Source: CALXJM01 sp963930325 (GTDB lineage: Bacteria > Bacillota > Clostridia > TANB77 > CAG-508). Taken from it: a stretch of 17,040 nt of DNA. The stretch is taken from positions 1 to 17,040 of the forward strand of contig CAWVME010000011.1 in the NCBI GenBank assembly GCA_963930325.1, read 5' to 3'. Below are positions 6,965 to 14,273 of this stretch, one piece after another. The notes under the pieces are model-generated. The model did no database searches. It was not told the origin of the DNA and saw only the letters and a program-made list of their open reading frames with translations. How positions within the stretch are numbered: the first letter of the stretch is position 1; each line of letters starts with the position of its first letter. The translations under genes were made by a program, and so were the position numbers.

Positions 6965-8014
6965 TTAATTTTCCATTGCTAAGCAGATTAATTTTTCTAA
7001 TAATTCCGAATAACAAATTCCTTCTTGCTTCCATAGCTTAGCATACATGCTAATTTCTGTAAATCCTGGCATTGTGTTAATTTCGTTTAAGATTACGGTT
7101 CCGTCTTTTTTTATGAAAAAATCTACTCTAGATAGACCATTACCTCCAATTACTTTAAAAGCTTTTATTGCAATTTTTTTAATTTCGTCTTCTACTTTTT
7201 TATCAAGTTTTGCTGGAATTAAAGTTTTAGATTCCGCGTTTTCATATTTTGCTTCATAGCTATAAAATTCATCTGCTGGAATAATTTCTCCTACGCAAGA
7301 AGCAATTACATCTTCATTACCTAAAACAGAGCATTCTACTTCTCTTCCAATAATTCCTTCTTCAATTATAATTTTTGTATCGAATTTGCCCGCATATATT
7401 ATTGCATTTTTTAATTCTTCTTCGTTTTTAGCTTTTTGAATTCCTACGGATGAACCTGAATTAGATGGCTTTACAAACATAGGATATTCTAATTCTTGGT
7501 TTATAAAACTACTTATTTCATCTAGGCTTTTCCTTTCTTCTTCTAAGTTATTTTTTACATGTATATAGCCTTCTTTGCATTTTCGAATGTATACATATTT
7601 TGTTTGTGCAATTTTTGCTTGTGTAAATATCCTTTTTGCATAAGCTTTATCCATGGCTAAGCTAGAAGCTAAAACCTTACACCCTACATAAGGCTTTTGA
7701 ATTAATTCCAGCATTCCTTGTATAGTTCCGTCTTCTCCATAAAGCCCATGTAATACCGGAAAAATAACATCCATTTGTTTTAAATAATCTATTACATTTT
7801 CTATTTTAACTATTTTTTCCAATTTTTCTCCTACTTTTAAGTTTCTTATACTTTCTATTTTCTCTACATACTCATACCAAGTTCCTTGCTCATCTATATA
7901 AATTGGATAAATTTGATATTTATTTTTATTTAAGTTTTTTATTACCGATGTGCCAGAGGCAATAGATACATCATGCTCAGTTGACATTCCTCCAAAAATC
8001 ACAGCAACTTTCAT
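6965..8014 (-). CDS. ddl: D-alanine--D-alanine ligase
   Basis: A 349-aa ATP-grasp ligase joining two D-Ala for the peptidoglycan stem peptide. Family motifs are present in order: FGGMSTEHDVS (about 8-18), HGLYGEDG (about 89-96), the PSNSGSSVG phosphate-binding loop (near 163), EEGIIGREVEC (near 218), YEAKY in the omega loop, and NEINTMPGFT near the C-terminus for Mg-ATP and D-Ala binding. The YEAKY-type omega loop fits D-Ala-D-Ala rather than D-Ala-D-Lac synthesis. The start ATG at 8014 has AAGGAG 8 nt upstream and lies 20 nt past the murF stop, so the two wall genes are co-transcribed. Nothing is broken. Confidence 0.96.
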   Translation of the reverse strand: MKVAVIFGGMSTEHDVSIASGTSVIKNLNKNKYQIYPIYIDEQGTWYEYVEKIESIRNLKVGEKLEKIVKIENVIDYLKQMDVIFPVLHGLYGEDGTIQGMLELIQKPYVGCKVLASSLAMDKAYAKRIFTQAKIAQTKYVYIRKCKEGYIHVKNNLEEERKSLDEISSFINQELEYPMFVKPSNSGSSVGIQKAKNEEELKNAIIYAGKFDTKIIIEEGIIGREVECSVLGNEDVIASCVGEIIPADEFYSYEAKYENAESKTLIPAKLDKKVEDEIKKIAIKAFKVIGGNGLSRVDFFIKKDGTVILNEINTMPGFTEISMYAKLWKQEGICYSELLEKLICLAMEN

Positions 8015-8034
8015 TATTTATACTCCTTCCCTTT

Positions 8035-9426
8035 TTACAGATTTTCTAAGATTATATTAAACTTCATTGCATTCGATGCCTTTAATAGCACTACATCGCC
8101 TTTTTTTAGGCATCTTCTTAATTCTTCAGTTGCTTTATAGGTGTCCTCACATTCGATAATATTATTTTGCGCCATACCTAATTCTTTAGCTCTCTTTACT
8201 ATGTTTTTAGCATATTCTCCTACTATAATTAATTTGTCTATTTTATTTTTTACTACTTCTTCTCCTACTTTCTCGTGTAATTCTTTCGTATATTCTCCTA
8301 ATTCAAGCATATCTCCTAATACTGCAATTTTTCTGTTTCCATCCACTTTGTGCAAATATTCTATAGCAGGTTTCATAGAATCGTAGTTTGCATTGTATGA
8401 ATCATTGATAATTGTGTAATATTCTTTTTTTATAATTTCCATTCTTCTTTTAGTTAGATCTATATGTTCGATCCCTTTCAATATTTTTTCCATTGGAATT
8501 TGATAATGTCTTCCTACGCAAATTGCACATAAGCTATTATACACAAAATGACTTCCTCCAATAGGAACTTTTACATTATATGTTTTATTCTCTATTTCTA
8601 CCGAGTATGTATTTTCTCCTTGCACACAATTTATATCTTTTGCCATATAATCGCTATTATTTTCTATTCCGTAAGTTTTTATAGTATAATTAGGTTTACT
8701 TTCTTTCCATGCATGTAGTAAGTCATTGTCATTGTTAATAACAACACATCCATTTTTTTCTAATCCTTCTAATATTTCTAATTTTGCTTTTAATATATTT
8801 TCTCTAGATCCTAAATTTCCAATATGTGCTGTCCCAATGTTAGTAATAACTGCTAAAGTTGGTTTTGCAATATTTGTAAGTGTTTGAATTTCTCCAAAAT
8901 GGTTCATCCCCATTTCTGTTATTAATGCGGTATGATTTTCTTTTAATCCTAAAATTGTTAATGGTAATCCTATATGGTTGTTATAATTTCCAGTATTTTT
9001 ATGTACATCATATTTTTGTTTAAGAACACTCGCTATTATATCTTTTGTGCTAGTTTTTCCAACACTACCAGTAACCGCAATAACTGGTATATCATATTGT
9101 TGCCTTTTATATGTTGCAAGTTCTTGAATTGCTTTTAATGTGTTTTTAACTTTAATAATTACTTTGTCTTTATATTTTTTTAAAAGTTCTCTATCAATTT
9201 CTACTTCCTCTATTAAAACTCCAATTGCACCTAGTTTTATCGCTTCTTCCCATAAGGTATTTCCATTAAATTTCTCTCCTTTCAGTCCGACATACATATC
9301 TCCTTTTTTTAATTCACGGGTATCTTTTACAAAATCTTCTAGTATAGTTTCCTTATTTCCTGATAATAAAATCCCTTTGCAAATTTCGGCTGCCTTTCCA
9401 GCCGTAAGCATTTTAGTATTTTCCAT
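8035..9426 (-). CDS. murF: UDP-MurNAc-tripeptide--D-Ala-D-Ala ligase
   Basis: A 463-aa Mur ligase adding the D-Ala-D-Ala made by the next gene product to UDP-MurNAc-tripeptide in the cytoplasm. The N-terminal domain (about 1-85, with DTRELKKGDMYVGLKG) binds UDP. The central ATPase has the P-loop VTGSVGKTST (about 115-124), TEMGMNHFGEI and the NNDND nucleotide region. The C-terminal domain carries NDSYNANYDSM and VLGDMLELG. The frame stays open to an ATG at 9498, but that start has no ribosome-binding site. I prefer the ATG at 9426 because it gives the normal family N-terminus and length; its Shine-Dalgarno (GGA/GAGAG) is modest, so the start is uncertain by up to 24 codons. It is first in the murF-ddl operon, with a promoter at 9542-9570. 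Confidence 0.93.
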   Translation of the reverse strand: MENTKMLTAGKAAEICKGILLSGNKETILEDFVKDTRELKKGDMYVGLKGEKFNGNTLWEEAIKLGAIGVLIEEVEIDRELLKKYKDKVIIKVKNTLKAIQELATYKRQQYDIPVIAVTGSVGKTSTKDIIASVLKQKYDVHKNTGNYNNHIGLPLTILGLKENHTALITEMGMNHFGEIQTLTNIAKPTLAVITNIGTAHIGNLGSRENILKAKLEILEGLEKNGCVVINNDNDLLHAWKESKPNYTIKTYGIENNSDYMAKDINCVQGENTYSVEIENKTYNVKVPIGGSHFVYNSLCAICVGRHYQIPMEKILKGIEHIDLTKRRMEIIKKEYYTIINDSYNANYDSMKPAIEYLHKVDGNRKIAVLGDMLELGEYTKELHEKVGEEVVKNKIDKLIIVGEYAKNIVKRAKELGMAQNNIIECEDTYKATEELRRCLKKGDVVLLKASNAMKFNIILENL

Positions 9427-9541
9427 GCTTACTCTCATTCCTTTCCAAGGCATATAATAAGTTAAAACTTGACATATTATAACCTTTTCCCTGTTCATCT
9501 TATAAAGAAAAACTAAATCTAGTTTATTCTATTTGCTCTTT

Positions 9542-9570
9542 ATTTTATACTATATGCTTAGAGAAATCAA
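9542..9570 (-). promoter_or_regulatory. Sigma-A-type promoter for murF-ddl
   Basis: On the minus strand TTGATT (9570-9565), 17 nt, TAAAAT (9547-9542). The start near 9535 would give a leader of about 110 nt to the preferred murF ATG. It lies back-to-back with the corA promoter. Confidence 0.65.
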
Positions 9571-9601
9571 CCTGCAATTTGTCTTAATTTATTTTGCTTT
9601 G

Positions 9602-9630
9602 TTGTATTTTTCTTTTTTTTGGTATATACT
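9602..9630 (+). promoter_or_regulatory. Sigma-A-type promoter for corA
   Basis: TTGTAT (9602-9607), a 17-nt spacer containing a T-rich run, and TATACT (9625-9630). The expected start is near 9637, leaving only about 20 nt before the ATG. No Mg-sensing leader (M-box) could fit. Confidence 0.65.
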
Positions 9631-9658
9631 AAAAATAGTTTCATAATGGAGGTTTTTT

Positions 9659-10600
9659 ATGCTAAATATATACTATACTGATATAGATACAAACGAATTT
9701 ACAGAAATTGCTGAATTCAGAAAAGGAAGTTGGATTCATTTAGTAAACCCTTCTGAAGAAGAAATTAGTTTTGTATGTAATAATTTAAACATTGAAGAAG
9801 ATTTTATTCGCTATCCTTTAGATTTCGAAGAAAAAGCTAGAATTGATACAGAGGATGATGTAAAACTTTTTATTATTGATGTTCCAATTATTGAAGAAAA
9901 AGATGATGATACTATTTATACAACAATGCCTCTTGGTATGCTTGTTGTTCGTGATGATTTTTTTATTACAGTTTCATTACATGAATGTAAATTTATGGAT
10001 GATTTTATAAATAATAGAGTGAAAGGATTTTTTACTTATAAAAAAACGCGTTTTATTTTACAAATTCTTTACACAAATTCTTCTGCCTTTCTTTCTATTT
10101 TAAAACAAATTAATAAAGAATCTGAAGCAACGGTTTTCTTATTGCAAAAGTCTATGAAAAACCGAGAATTGATTCAGTTGTTAAATTTAGAAAATAGTTT
10201 AGTATATATTGCAACTTCTCTTCGTTCTAATGAAGTAGTTATGGAAAAAACATTAAATGGAAAGGTTATTAAATTATATGAAGAGGATGAAGATATCCTA
10301 GAAGATGCAATTGTAGAAAACAAACAAGCTATCGAGATGAGTAAAATTTATAGTGATATTTTAAGCGGAACTATGGATGCATATGCTTCTATTATTTCTA
10401 ATAATGTAAACAGTGTTATGAAATTTCTCGCAGCTATTACTATTGTACTTTCTCTTCCAACCATGCTTGCTAGTTTTTGGGGTATGAATGTAAATGTACC
10501 ATTTGCTCAAAGTCCTTACGGATTCTTCTTTTTGCTTTTAGCATCAGTCATTCTATGCATTCTTGCAGCCTTTTGGCTTAAGAAAAGGGATATGTTTTAG
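9659..10600 (+). CDS. corA: CorA-family divalent-metal (Mg/Co) transporter
   Basis: A 313-aa member of the CorA family. GGAGG lies 6 nt before the ATG. The long N-terminal cytoplasmic domain (about 1-245) is acidic and largely helical. The C-terminus holds two membrane helices (about 254-273 and 288-307), and the signature GMN at about residues 275-277 sits in the loop between them, as in the pentameric channel where GMN forms the selectivity filter. The end KKRDMF is the typical cytoplasmic basic tail. It is a single-gene unit transcribed divergently from murF, with its own promoter and a strong terminator at 10671-10708. It probably imports Mg2+, though some homologues move Co2+, Ni2+ or Zn2+. 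Confidence 0.92.
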   Translation: MLNIYYTDIDTNEFTEIAEFRKGSWIHLVNPSEEEISFVCNNLNIEEDFIRYPLDFEEKARIDTEDDVKLFIIDVPIIEEKDDDTIYTTMPLGMLVVRDDFFITVSLHECKFMDDFINNRVKGFFTYKKTRFILQILYTNSSAFLSILKQINKESEATVFLLQKSMKNRELIQLLNLENSLVYIATSLRSNEVVMEKTLNGKVIKLYEEDEDILEDAIVENKQAIEMSKIYSDILSGTMDAYASIISNNVNSVMKFLAAITIVLSLPTMLASFWGMNVNVPFAQSPYGFFFLLLASVILCILAAFWLKKRDMF

Positions 10601-10633
10601 TACATTTTTAAAGAAGCGTAAAGATTTGTTGAG

Positions 10634-10660
10634 ACGAAAAATTGCTATGAAATTTTTCGT
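10634..10660 (+). repeat. Perfect 10-bp inverted repeat after corA
   Basis: Positions 10634-10643 and 10651-10660 are exactly complementary around a 7-nt loop. No T-run follows, and the real terminator hairpin lies 10 nt further on. Together they give corA mRNA two tandem 3' hairpins. Function unknown; possibly a 3'-end stabiliser. Confidence 0.45.
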
Positions 10661-10670
10661 ATACCATAAT

Positions 10671-10708
10671 AAGAGCACAATCTTTAAATAAGACTGTGCT
10701 CTTTTTTT
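10671..10708 (+). terminator. Terminator between convergent corA and SASP gene
   Basis: A 14-bp stem with one mismatch (10671-10684 with 10690-10703, core GAGCACA/TGTGCTC) and a 5-nt loop is followed by seven T's (10702-10708). It can also act on the minus strand after the SASP gene, whose stop codon overlaps the T-run, so it is probably bidirectional. Confidence 0.85.
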
Positions 10709-10883
10709 AATGATTTTCTACTTTTCTGTTTGCGATTTCAATTGCTTTTGTTACAATGTTTCCACATGTCTTTGATGGGATGTTTCCCCATCCTCCATCT
10801 TTTTTTACTTGCTCATATACACCTAATTCTTTTGCAATTTCTTCTCGCAAATTTGCTGAAATAACACTATTTTTATTTGCCAT
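10707..10883 (-). CDS. Alpha/beta-type small acid-soluble spore protein
   Basis: A 58-aa protein from the ATG at 10883, chosen because AAGGA lies about 8 nt upstream; an upstream in-frame TTG overlaps that site. The sequence matches the alpha/beta SASP pattern: LREEIAKELGVY near the N-terminus corresponds to the conserved first helix with its E-I-A germination-protease region, then GGWGNIPSKTCG, a variant of the clostridial G-x-W-G-x-x-x-S-x-x-C-G segment, then a closing helix VTKAIEIA. Such proteins coat spore DNA, protect it from UV and chemicals, and supply amino acids on germination. It is monocistronic and next to the germination genes sleB-ypeB. Expression by the forespore factor sigma-G is expected, but no clear sigma-G promoter could be read. 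Confidence 0.85.
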   Translation of the reverse strand: MANKNSVISANLREEIAKELGVYEQVKKDGGWGNIPSKTCGNIVTKAIEIANRKVENH

Positions 10884-10924
10884 AGTTACCGTCCTTTCCA
10901 AAACAAATATATTTTGAAAGTAAG

Positions 10925-10946
10925 TTATAGATTAAATAATCTATAA
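10925..10946. repeat. Perfect 22-bp palindrome upstream of the SASP gene
   Basis: Arms 10925-10934 and 10937-10946 are exact inverted copies (TTATAGATTA and its complement) with a 2-bp centre. The site lies about 40 bp upstream of the SASP start and 43 bp past the ypeB stop. No T-run follows in either direction, so it resembles an operator rather than a terminator. Function unknown. Confidence 0.5.
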
Positions 10947-10988
10947 TTCTATTTTGTTCATGTTTTTCATTTTTATTTGTGGTAATTT

Positions 10989-12413
10989 TTATACTGTTAA
11001 TGTTCCATTTGGAGTATCTACTATGACAAGTATATTTTCTTCTCTTCCAGTTTCTGCGTTAATATAAACTAGAAAATCTGTATCATCTATTCTTCCTTTA
11101 AATTCATAACAAAGAATTTCTGTTTTCCATTCTGTCGGGATTACAGCTAATCCTTCACTGAATATCTCTAAGTCTTCATTTAAACTGCTTTTGGCTTGTT
11201 CTTTTGTAATTTTAGGCTCTGGTAGGTTTCTTTCATAGTGTGAATTTAAATATCCCGTTGTTTCTATTCCTAATATTTCCCCATTATCTAAGGCTATTTT
11301 AAGTTTGATTAAGTCTGGGTACATAACAATTCCATTTTGTTCGTAAGCATAATTTATTGTTATAATTCCATCTTGTTTTAAATAGTAAGTTTCTTTCATG
11401 TTTGGAAAATTATGATTATTTAAAAATTCTTTTCCTTTTTGTATTGCATCTTCGTTAGAAATAACTTCTGCCTCTACGTTTCTATTATAATTCATTAATA
11501 CAATATGCCCACCTTTTTTTGAGATTGATACACTTAGTGGATTATTTTTGTCGCCATCTTTTACTTGAATTCCAAAATCATACACAGCAATATTTCCATT
11601 CTCAATTAATCCATTAGAATTAATTTGCTCTATCCTATCTTGCCCTACAAATTCTATAACTTTTTGTTTGGCTGTTTCTTCATCTATATCTTCTCCTACT
11701 AGACCTTTTTTTTCTGCAGATGTTATATGTTCTGAATAGGCTCCGTCATAAATTAATCCTGAATATTCTCCAAAATTTTGATTAATATTATTAAAACTAT
11801 CTTGAGAAATATTGCTTACTTGTTGTGCAAATGTTGTATTTCCTTTCTTTGTTAATTCACCCCAGCTGATTTTTCCTTCATTCATTTCTAAAGATAACTG
11901 ATTAAGAGTATTTTCCAAGTCTACACTATATTGGTGTAATTGTTTTAAATTGCTAAAATCTTCTTCTGTTAGGGCTTCATTATAAATATTTTTTCTTGAA
12001 AGCGAATAACTATATTCACTAACCTGATTTAAAAATTTAGCAGTATTTGCTAATTCATTACTATTAATTGGTAACTGTGATAAATATACTTGTGCTAAGT
12101 TTGCCTCTCTCCATACTTCTGTTAATGTTTCTGCTCCATGCTCTGGAGTACTTGATATAAGAGATTTGGCTAAATATGTTTCAACATTTTGTATATAGTC
12201 TACTAATTCAAAAAAAGCAAAGTTATATTGATTTTCCATTGCTTGTCTATATTCGGTTTGTTTTTTATAAGCAAATATTCCTGTTCCAATACATATAGCA
12301 ATTAACACTACAACTACAGTAAGCATATGTCTATCTCTTAGTCTATTTTTCCAGTCTAGCATTTTTTCTTTAAAACTTTTCATACTTTTATTTATGTTAG
12401 TTAAAACTAACAC
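10989..12413 (-). CDS. ypeB: Spore germination protein YpeB
   Basis: A protein of up to 474 aa with one membrane helix near the N-terminus (about residues 31-49), a helical external region (about 60-220) with a QLPINSNEL segment like that of YpeB, and two or three C-terminal PepSY/YPEB repeats (about 245-450). In Bacillus, YpeB is needed to place, stabilise or inhibit the cortex-lytic enzyme SleB in dormant spores and is cleaved on germination. It follows sleB by 14 nt, the classical sleB-ypeB operon. The start is uncertain. The GTG at 12413 has an excellent AAGGAGG only 2 nt away, while the next in-frame ATG (12383) is 33 nt from it with a palindrome between. The cytoplasmic N-terminus is longer than in B. 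subtilis if GTG is used. Confidence 0.9.
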   Translation of the reverse strand: MLVLTNINKSMKSFKEKMLDWKNRLRDRHMLTVVVVLIAICIGTGIFAYKKQTEYRQAMENQYNFAFFELVDYIQNVETYLAKSLISSTPEHGAETLTEVWREANLAQVYLSQLPINSNELANTAKFLNQVSEYSYSLSRKNIYNEALTEEDFSNLKQLHQYSVDLENTLNQLSLEMNEGKISWGELTKKGNTTFAQQVSNISQDSFNNINQNFGEYSGLIYDGAYSEHITSAEKKGLVGEDIDEETAKQKVIEFVGQDRIEQINSNGLIENGNIAVYDFGIQVKDGDKNNPLSVSISKKGGHIVLMNYNRNVEAEVISNEDAIQKGKEFLNNHNFPNMKETYYLKQDGIITINYAYEQNGIVMYPDLIKLKIALDNGEILGIETTGYLNSHYERNLPEPKITKEQAKSSLNEDLEIFSEGLAVIPTEWKTEILCYEFKGRIDDTDFLVYINAETGREENILVIVDTPNGTLTV

Positions 12414-12427
12414 TTCCTCCTTTTTAT

Positions 12428-12895
12428 TTATTTACAAAAATGATGTTTTCCTATTGTTTTCACAATAGTTCTTGACCAAATCCAACTACTAGTTGCAGTA
12501 TTCGGATTAAAATAATAAATACAACCATTTGTAGGATCCCATCCATTCATAGCATCTCTAGCTGCTTTATAAACACTTGAATCCTCTGCTATTGGTTCAT
12601 TAATTTGTCCATCAGATACCGCTGTAAAAGCTCCTGGTTGATAAATAACACCAGCAATTGTATTTGGAAAATTAGGATCTTTTACTCTATTTAATATAAC
12701 AGCTCCTACGGCTACCTGTCCTTCATAACTTTCTCCCCTTGCTTCACCATTAATTGCTCTTGCTAAAAGTTGTATATCTGAAGTAGAATTAGCAGAACTT
12801 TCTGCATATACTTTGTTTGTTTCCTGTTTCGCATATAGAAAAGCAATTCCCAGCAAAGTAAATGATATTAAAAAAATACATATCTTTTTTTTCAT
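12428..12895 (-). CDS. sleB: SleB-type spore cortex-lytic hydrolase, catalytic domain only
   Basis: A 155-aa secreted hydrolase. The ATG at 12895 starts a clear signal peptide: KKK, a hydrophobic stretch at about 5-20, then a likely cut near AYA/YAE around residue 31. The rest is one SleB (Hydrolase_2) domain with LLARAINGEARGE, where Glu51 is the expected catalytic acid, VGAVILNRV, GAFTAV and a C-terminal GKHHFCK. SleB is a lytic transglycosylase acting on muramic-delta-lactam cortex peptidoglycan during germination. Bacillus SleB is about 300 aa with an N-terminal peptidoglycan-binding domain, which is missing here, so targeting may depend on YpeB. It is the first gene of sleB-ypeB. The ribosome-binding site is weak (GAGAG), and no sigma-G promoter was identified. 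Confidence 0.9.
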   Translation of the reverse strand: MKKKICIFLISFTLLGIAFLYAKQETNKVYAESSANSTSDIQLLARAINGEARGESYEGQVAVGAVILNRVKDPNFPNTIAGVIYQPGAFTAVSDGQINEPIAEDSSVYKAARDAMNGWDPTNGCIYYFNPNTATSSWIWSRTIVKTIGKHHFCK

Positions 12896-12934
12896 TTTCA
12901 ATCTCTCTTTCTTTTAATCTCTAATTTGTATTTT

Positions 12935-12957
12935 GTATATTTTTTTTCAAAATATAC
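12935..12957. repeat. Perfect 9-bp inverted repeat upstream of sleB
   Basis: Positions 12935-12943 and 12949-12957 are exact inverted copies with a 5-nt centre, lying between sleB and the divergent glycosyltransferase gene. It is pure AT apart from the end pairs, so it could be chance in this AT-rich DNA. An operator is possible. Confidence 0.35.
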
Positions 12958-12977
12958 TTTCTTTGCTAAATTTTATT

Positions 12978-12986
12978 TGATATAAT
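12978..12986 (+). promoter_or_regulatory. Extended -10 promoter for the glycosyltransferase gene
   Basis: TGaTATAAT (12978-12986) is an extended -10 element. No good -35 hexamer lies 16-18 nt upstream. The start near 12993 would give a leader of about 88 nt that includes the palindrome at 13015-13030. Confidence 0.5.
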
Positions 12987-13014
12987 TTTTACATAATAAT
13001 TTTCGATATTGAAT

Positions 13015-13030
13015 CTAAAGATATCTTTAG
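13015..13030. repeat. Perfect 16-bp palindrome in the glycosyltransferase leader
   Basis: CTAAAGAT followed directly by its exact complement, without spacer. It lies downstream of the likely transcription start and 50 bp before the ATG, a position compatible with a repressor operator. No recognised regulator motif; function unknown. Confidence 0.4.
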
Positions 13031-13080
13031 TAATATATTTAATTATAGAATTCATAAAAAACTGTACGGGGGATTTTGTT

Positions 13081-14229
13081 ATGAAAAAAATTTTAATTTT
13101 TTATGGTTCTTATGGTGGTGGACATTTGTCTGCAGCAAGATCTATAAAGGAATACATAGATACAAATTATTCAAATATAGAAACAAATTTAGTTGATTGT
13201 GTAGAATGTATTAATAAATTTTTAAATAAAATTTCTACTAAAGCCTATTCAGATATGGCAAAACATGCTCCTTGGGCATGGAAAAGAGTTTATTCTAGTT
13301 CGGAAAAAGGATCTCTTTCACATATTAGTAACACTACTAATCGAATTATGTCTATCAAACTTCTAAAAATTATTCAAAATTTTGCACCTGATTTAATCAT
13401 TTCTACTCACCCTTTTAGCAGCCAAATGTGTTCTGTTTTGAAAAAGAAAAATAAATTATATTGTAAAATTGCTACTGTTATGACTGACTACGCACCTCAT
13501 AGCCAATGGCTTGTTAATTCTGATTATATTGATTATTATTTTGTTGCTCACTCTGGAATGAAAGAAAGTTTGATTTCTTCTGGTGTTTCCGAGTCTAAAA
13601 TATATGCAACAGGAATTCCTCTTTCAAATCGTTTTTTATTCCATTACGATAAGAAACAAATTTTATCAGAGTTTGGATTAAAAGAAAACAAAACAACCAT
13701 TTTGTTTTTCGCTGGTGGTGCATTTGGCTTAGGGAAAGCTAAAACATATGAAATTTTACAGTCTTTTATAGATATTTTTCCAGATTTTCAAATTGTTGCT
13801 ATATCTGGAAAAAATGAAAAAATGAAAAAACGTTTTGATGAATTGGTAGAAATTACACATTCTAGTGATACAGTTAAAATCTTAGAATATACCAACAAAG
13901 TACCTGAATTAATGAGTGTTTCTGATTTAGTTATCACTAAGCCAGGTGGCTTAACAACTACAGAAAGTTTAGCTTCTGGATTGCCTATTATTATTATTAA
14001 TCCTATTCCTGGGCAAGAAGAAGAAAATGCTAAATTCCTAGAAGAAAAACAAGTAGCTATTTGGCTTAAAAAAGAAGATAATCCAAAAGAAGTTTTAATG
14101 AATTTATTTAATAATAAAGAGAAAATTAAAAGGATGAAAATTAATGCTCGTTTACTTGCAAAAAGAAACTCCACAAAGGATATTTGTGAGATTTTGCTAA
14201 ACAATAAAGAAACTGATATGACAATATAA
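13081..14229 (+). CDS. MGDG-synthase/UgtP-like glycolipid glycosyltransferase
   Basis: A 382-aa GT28-family enzyme of the processive diacylglycerol glycosyltransferase type. The ATG at 13081 has GGGGGA 7 nt upstream; an upstream in-frame TTG lacks such a site. The N-terminal MGDG-synthase-type domain begins YGSYGGGHLSAA (about 9-20), the acceptor-side glycine loop, and includes STHPFSS and a VMTDYAPHSQW segment. The C-terminal Rossmann domain has FFAGGAFGLGK and the sugar-nucleotide-binding PGGLTTTESLASGLP near residue 298. Related enzymes transfer glucose or galactose from UDP-sugar to diacylglycerol at the inner membrane face, making membrane glycolipids and lipoteichoic-acid anchors. The donor and number of sugars cannot be read here. 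It is a single-gene unit whose last 20 coding bases form one arm of its terminator. Confidence 0.88.
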   Translation: MKKILIFYGSYGGGHLSAARSIKEYIDTNYSNIETNLVDCVECINKFLNKISTKAYSDMAKHAPWAWKRVYSSSEKGSLSHISNTTNRIMSIKLLKIIQNFAPDLIISTHPFSSQMCSVLKKKNKLYCKIATVMTDYAPHSQWLVNSDYIDYYFVAHSGMKESLISSGVSESKIYATGIPLSNRFLFHYDKKQILSEFGLKENKTTILFFAGGAFGLGKAKTYEILQSFIDIFPDFQIVAISGKNEKMKKRFDELVEITHSSDTVKILEYTNKVPELMSVSDLVITKPGGLTTTESLASGLPIIIINPIPGQEEENAKFLEEKQVAIWLKKEDNPKEVLMNLFNNKEKIKRMKINARLLAKRNSTKDICEILLNNKETDMTI

Positions 14230-14256
14230 ATTTTATTTATATTGTCATATCAGTTT
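14210..14256 (+). terminator. Bidirectional terminator overlapping the glycosyltransferase 3' end
   Basis: A perfect stem of 20-21 bp (14210-14230 with 14236-14256) has a 5-nt loop and is followed by T-rich sequence. The left arm ends exactly on the TAA stop at 14227-14229. On the minus strand it is followed by TTTCTTTATT, so it can also end the dnaX-ybaB-recR transcript, whose recR stop lies 18 nt away. Confidence 0.85.
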
Positions 14257-14273
14257 TTACTGTTTTTCATTAA

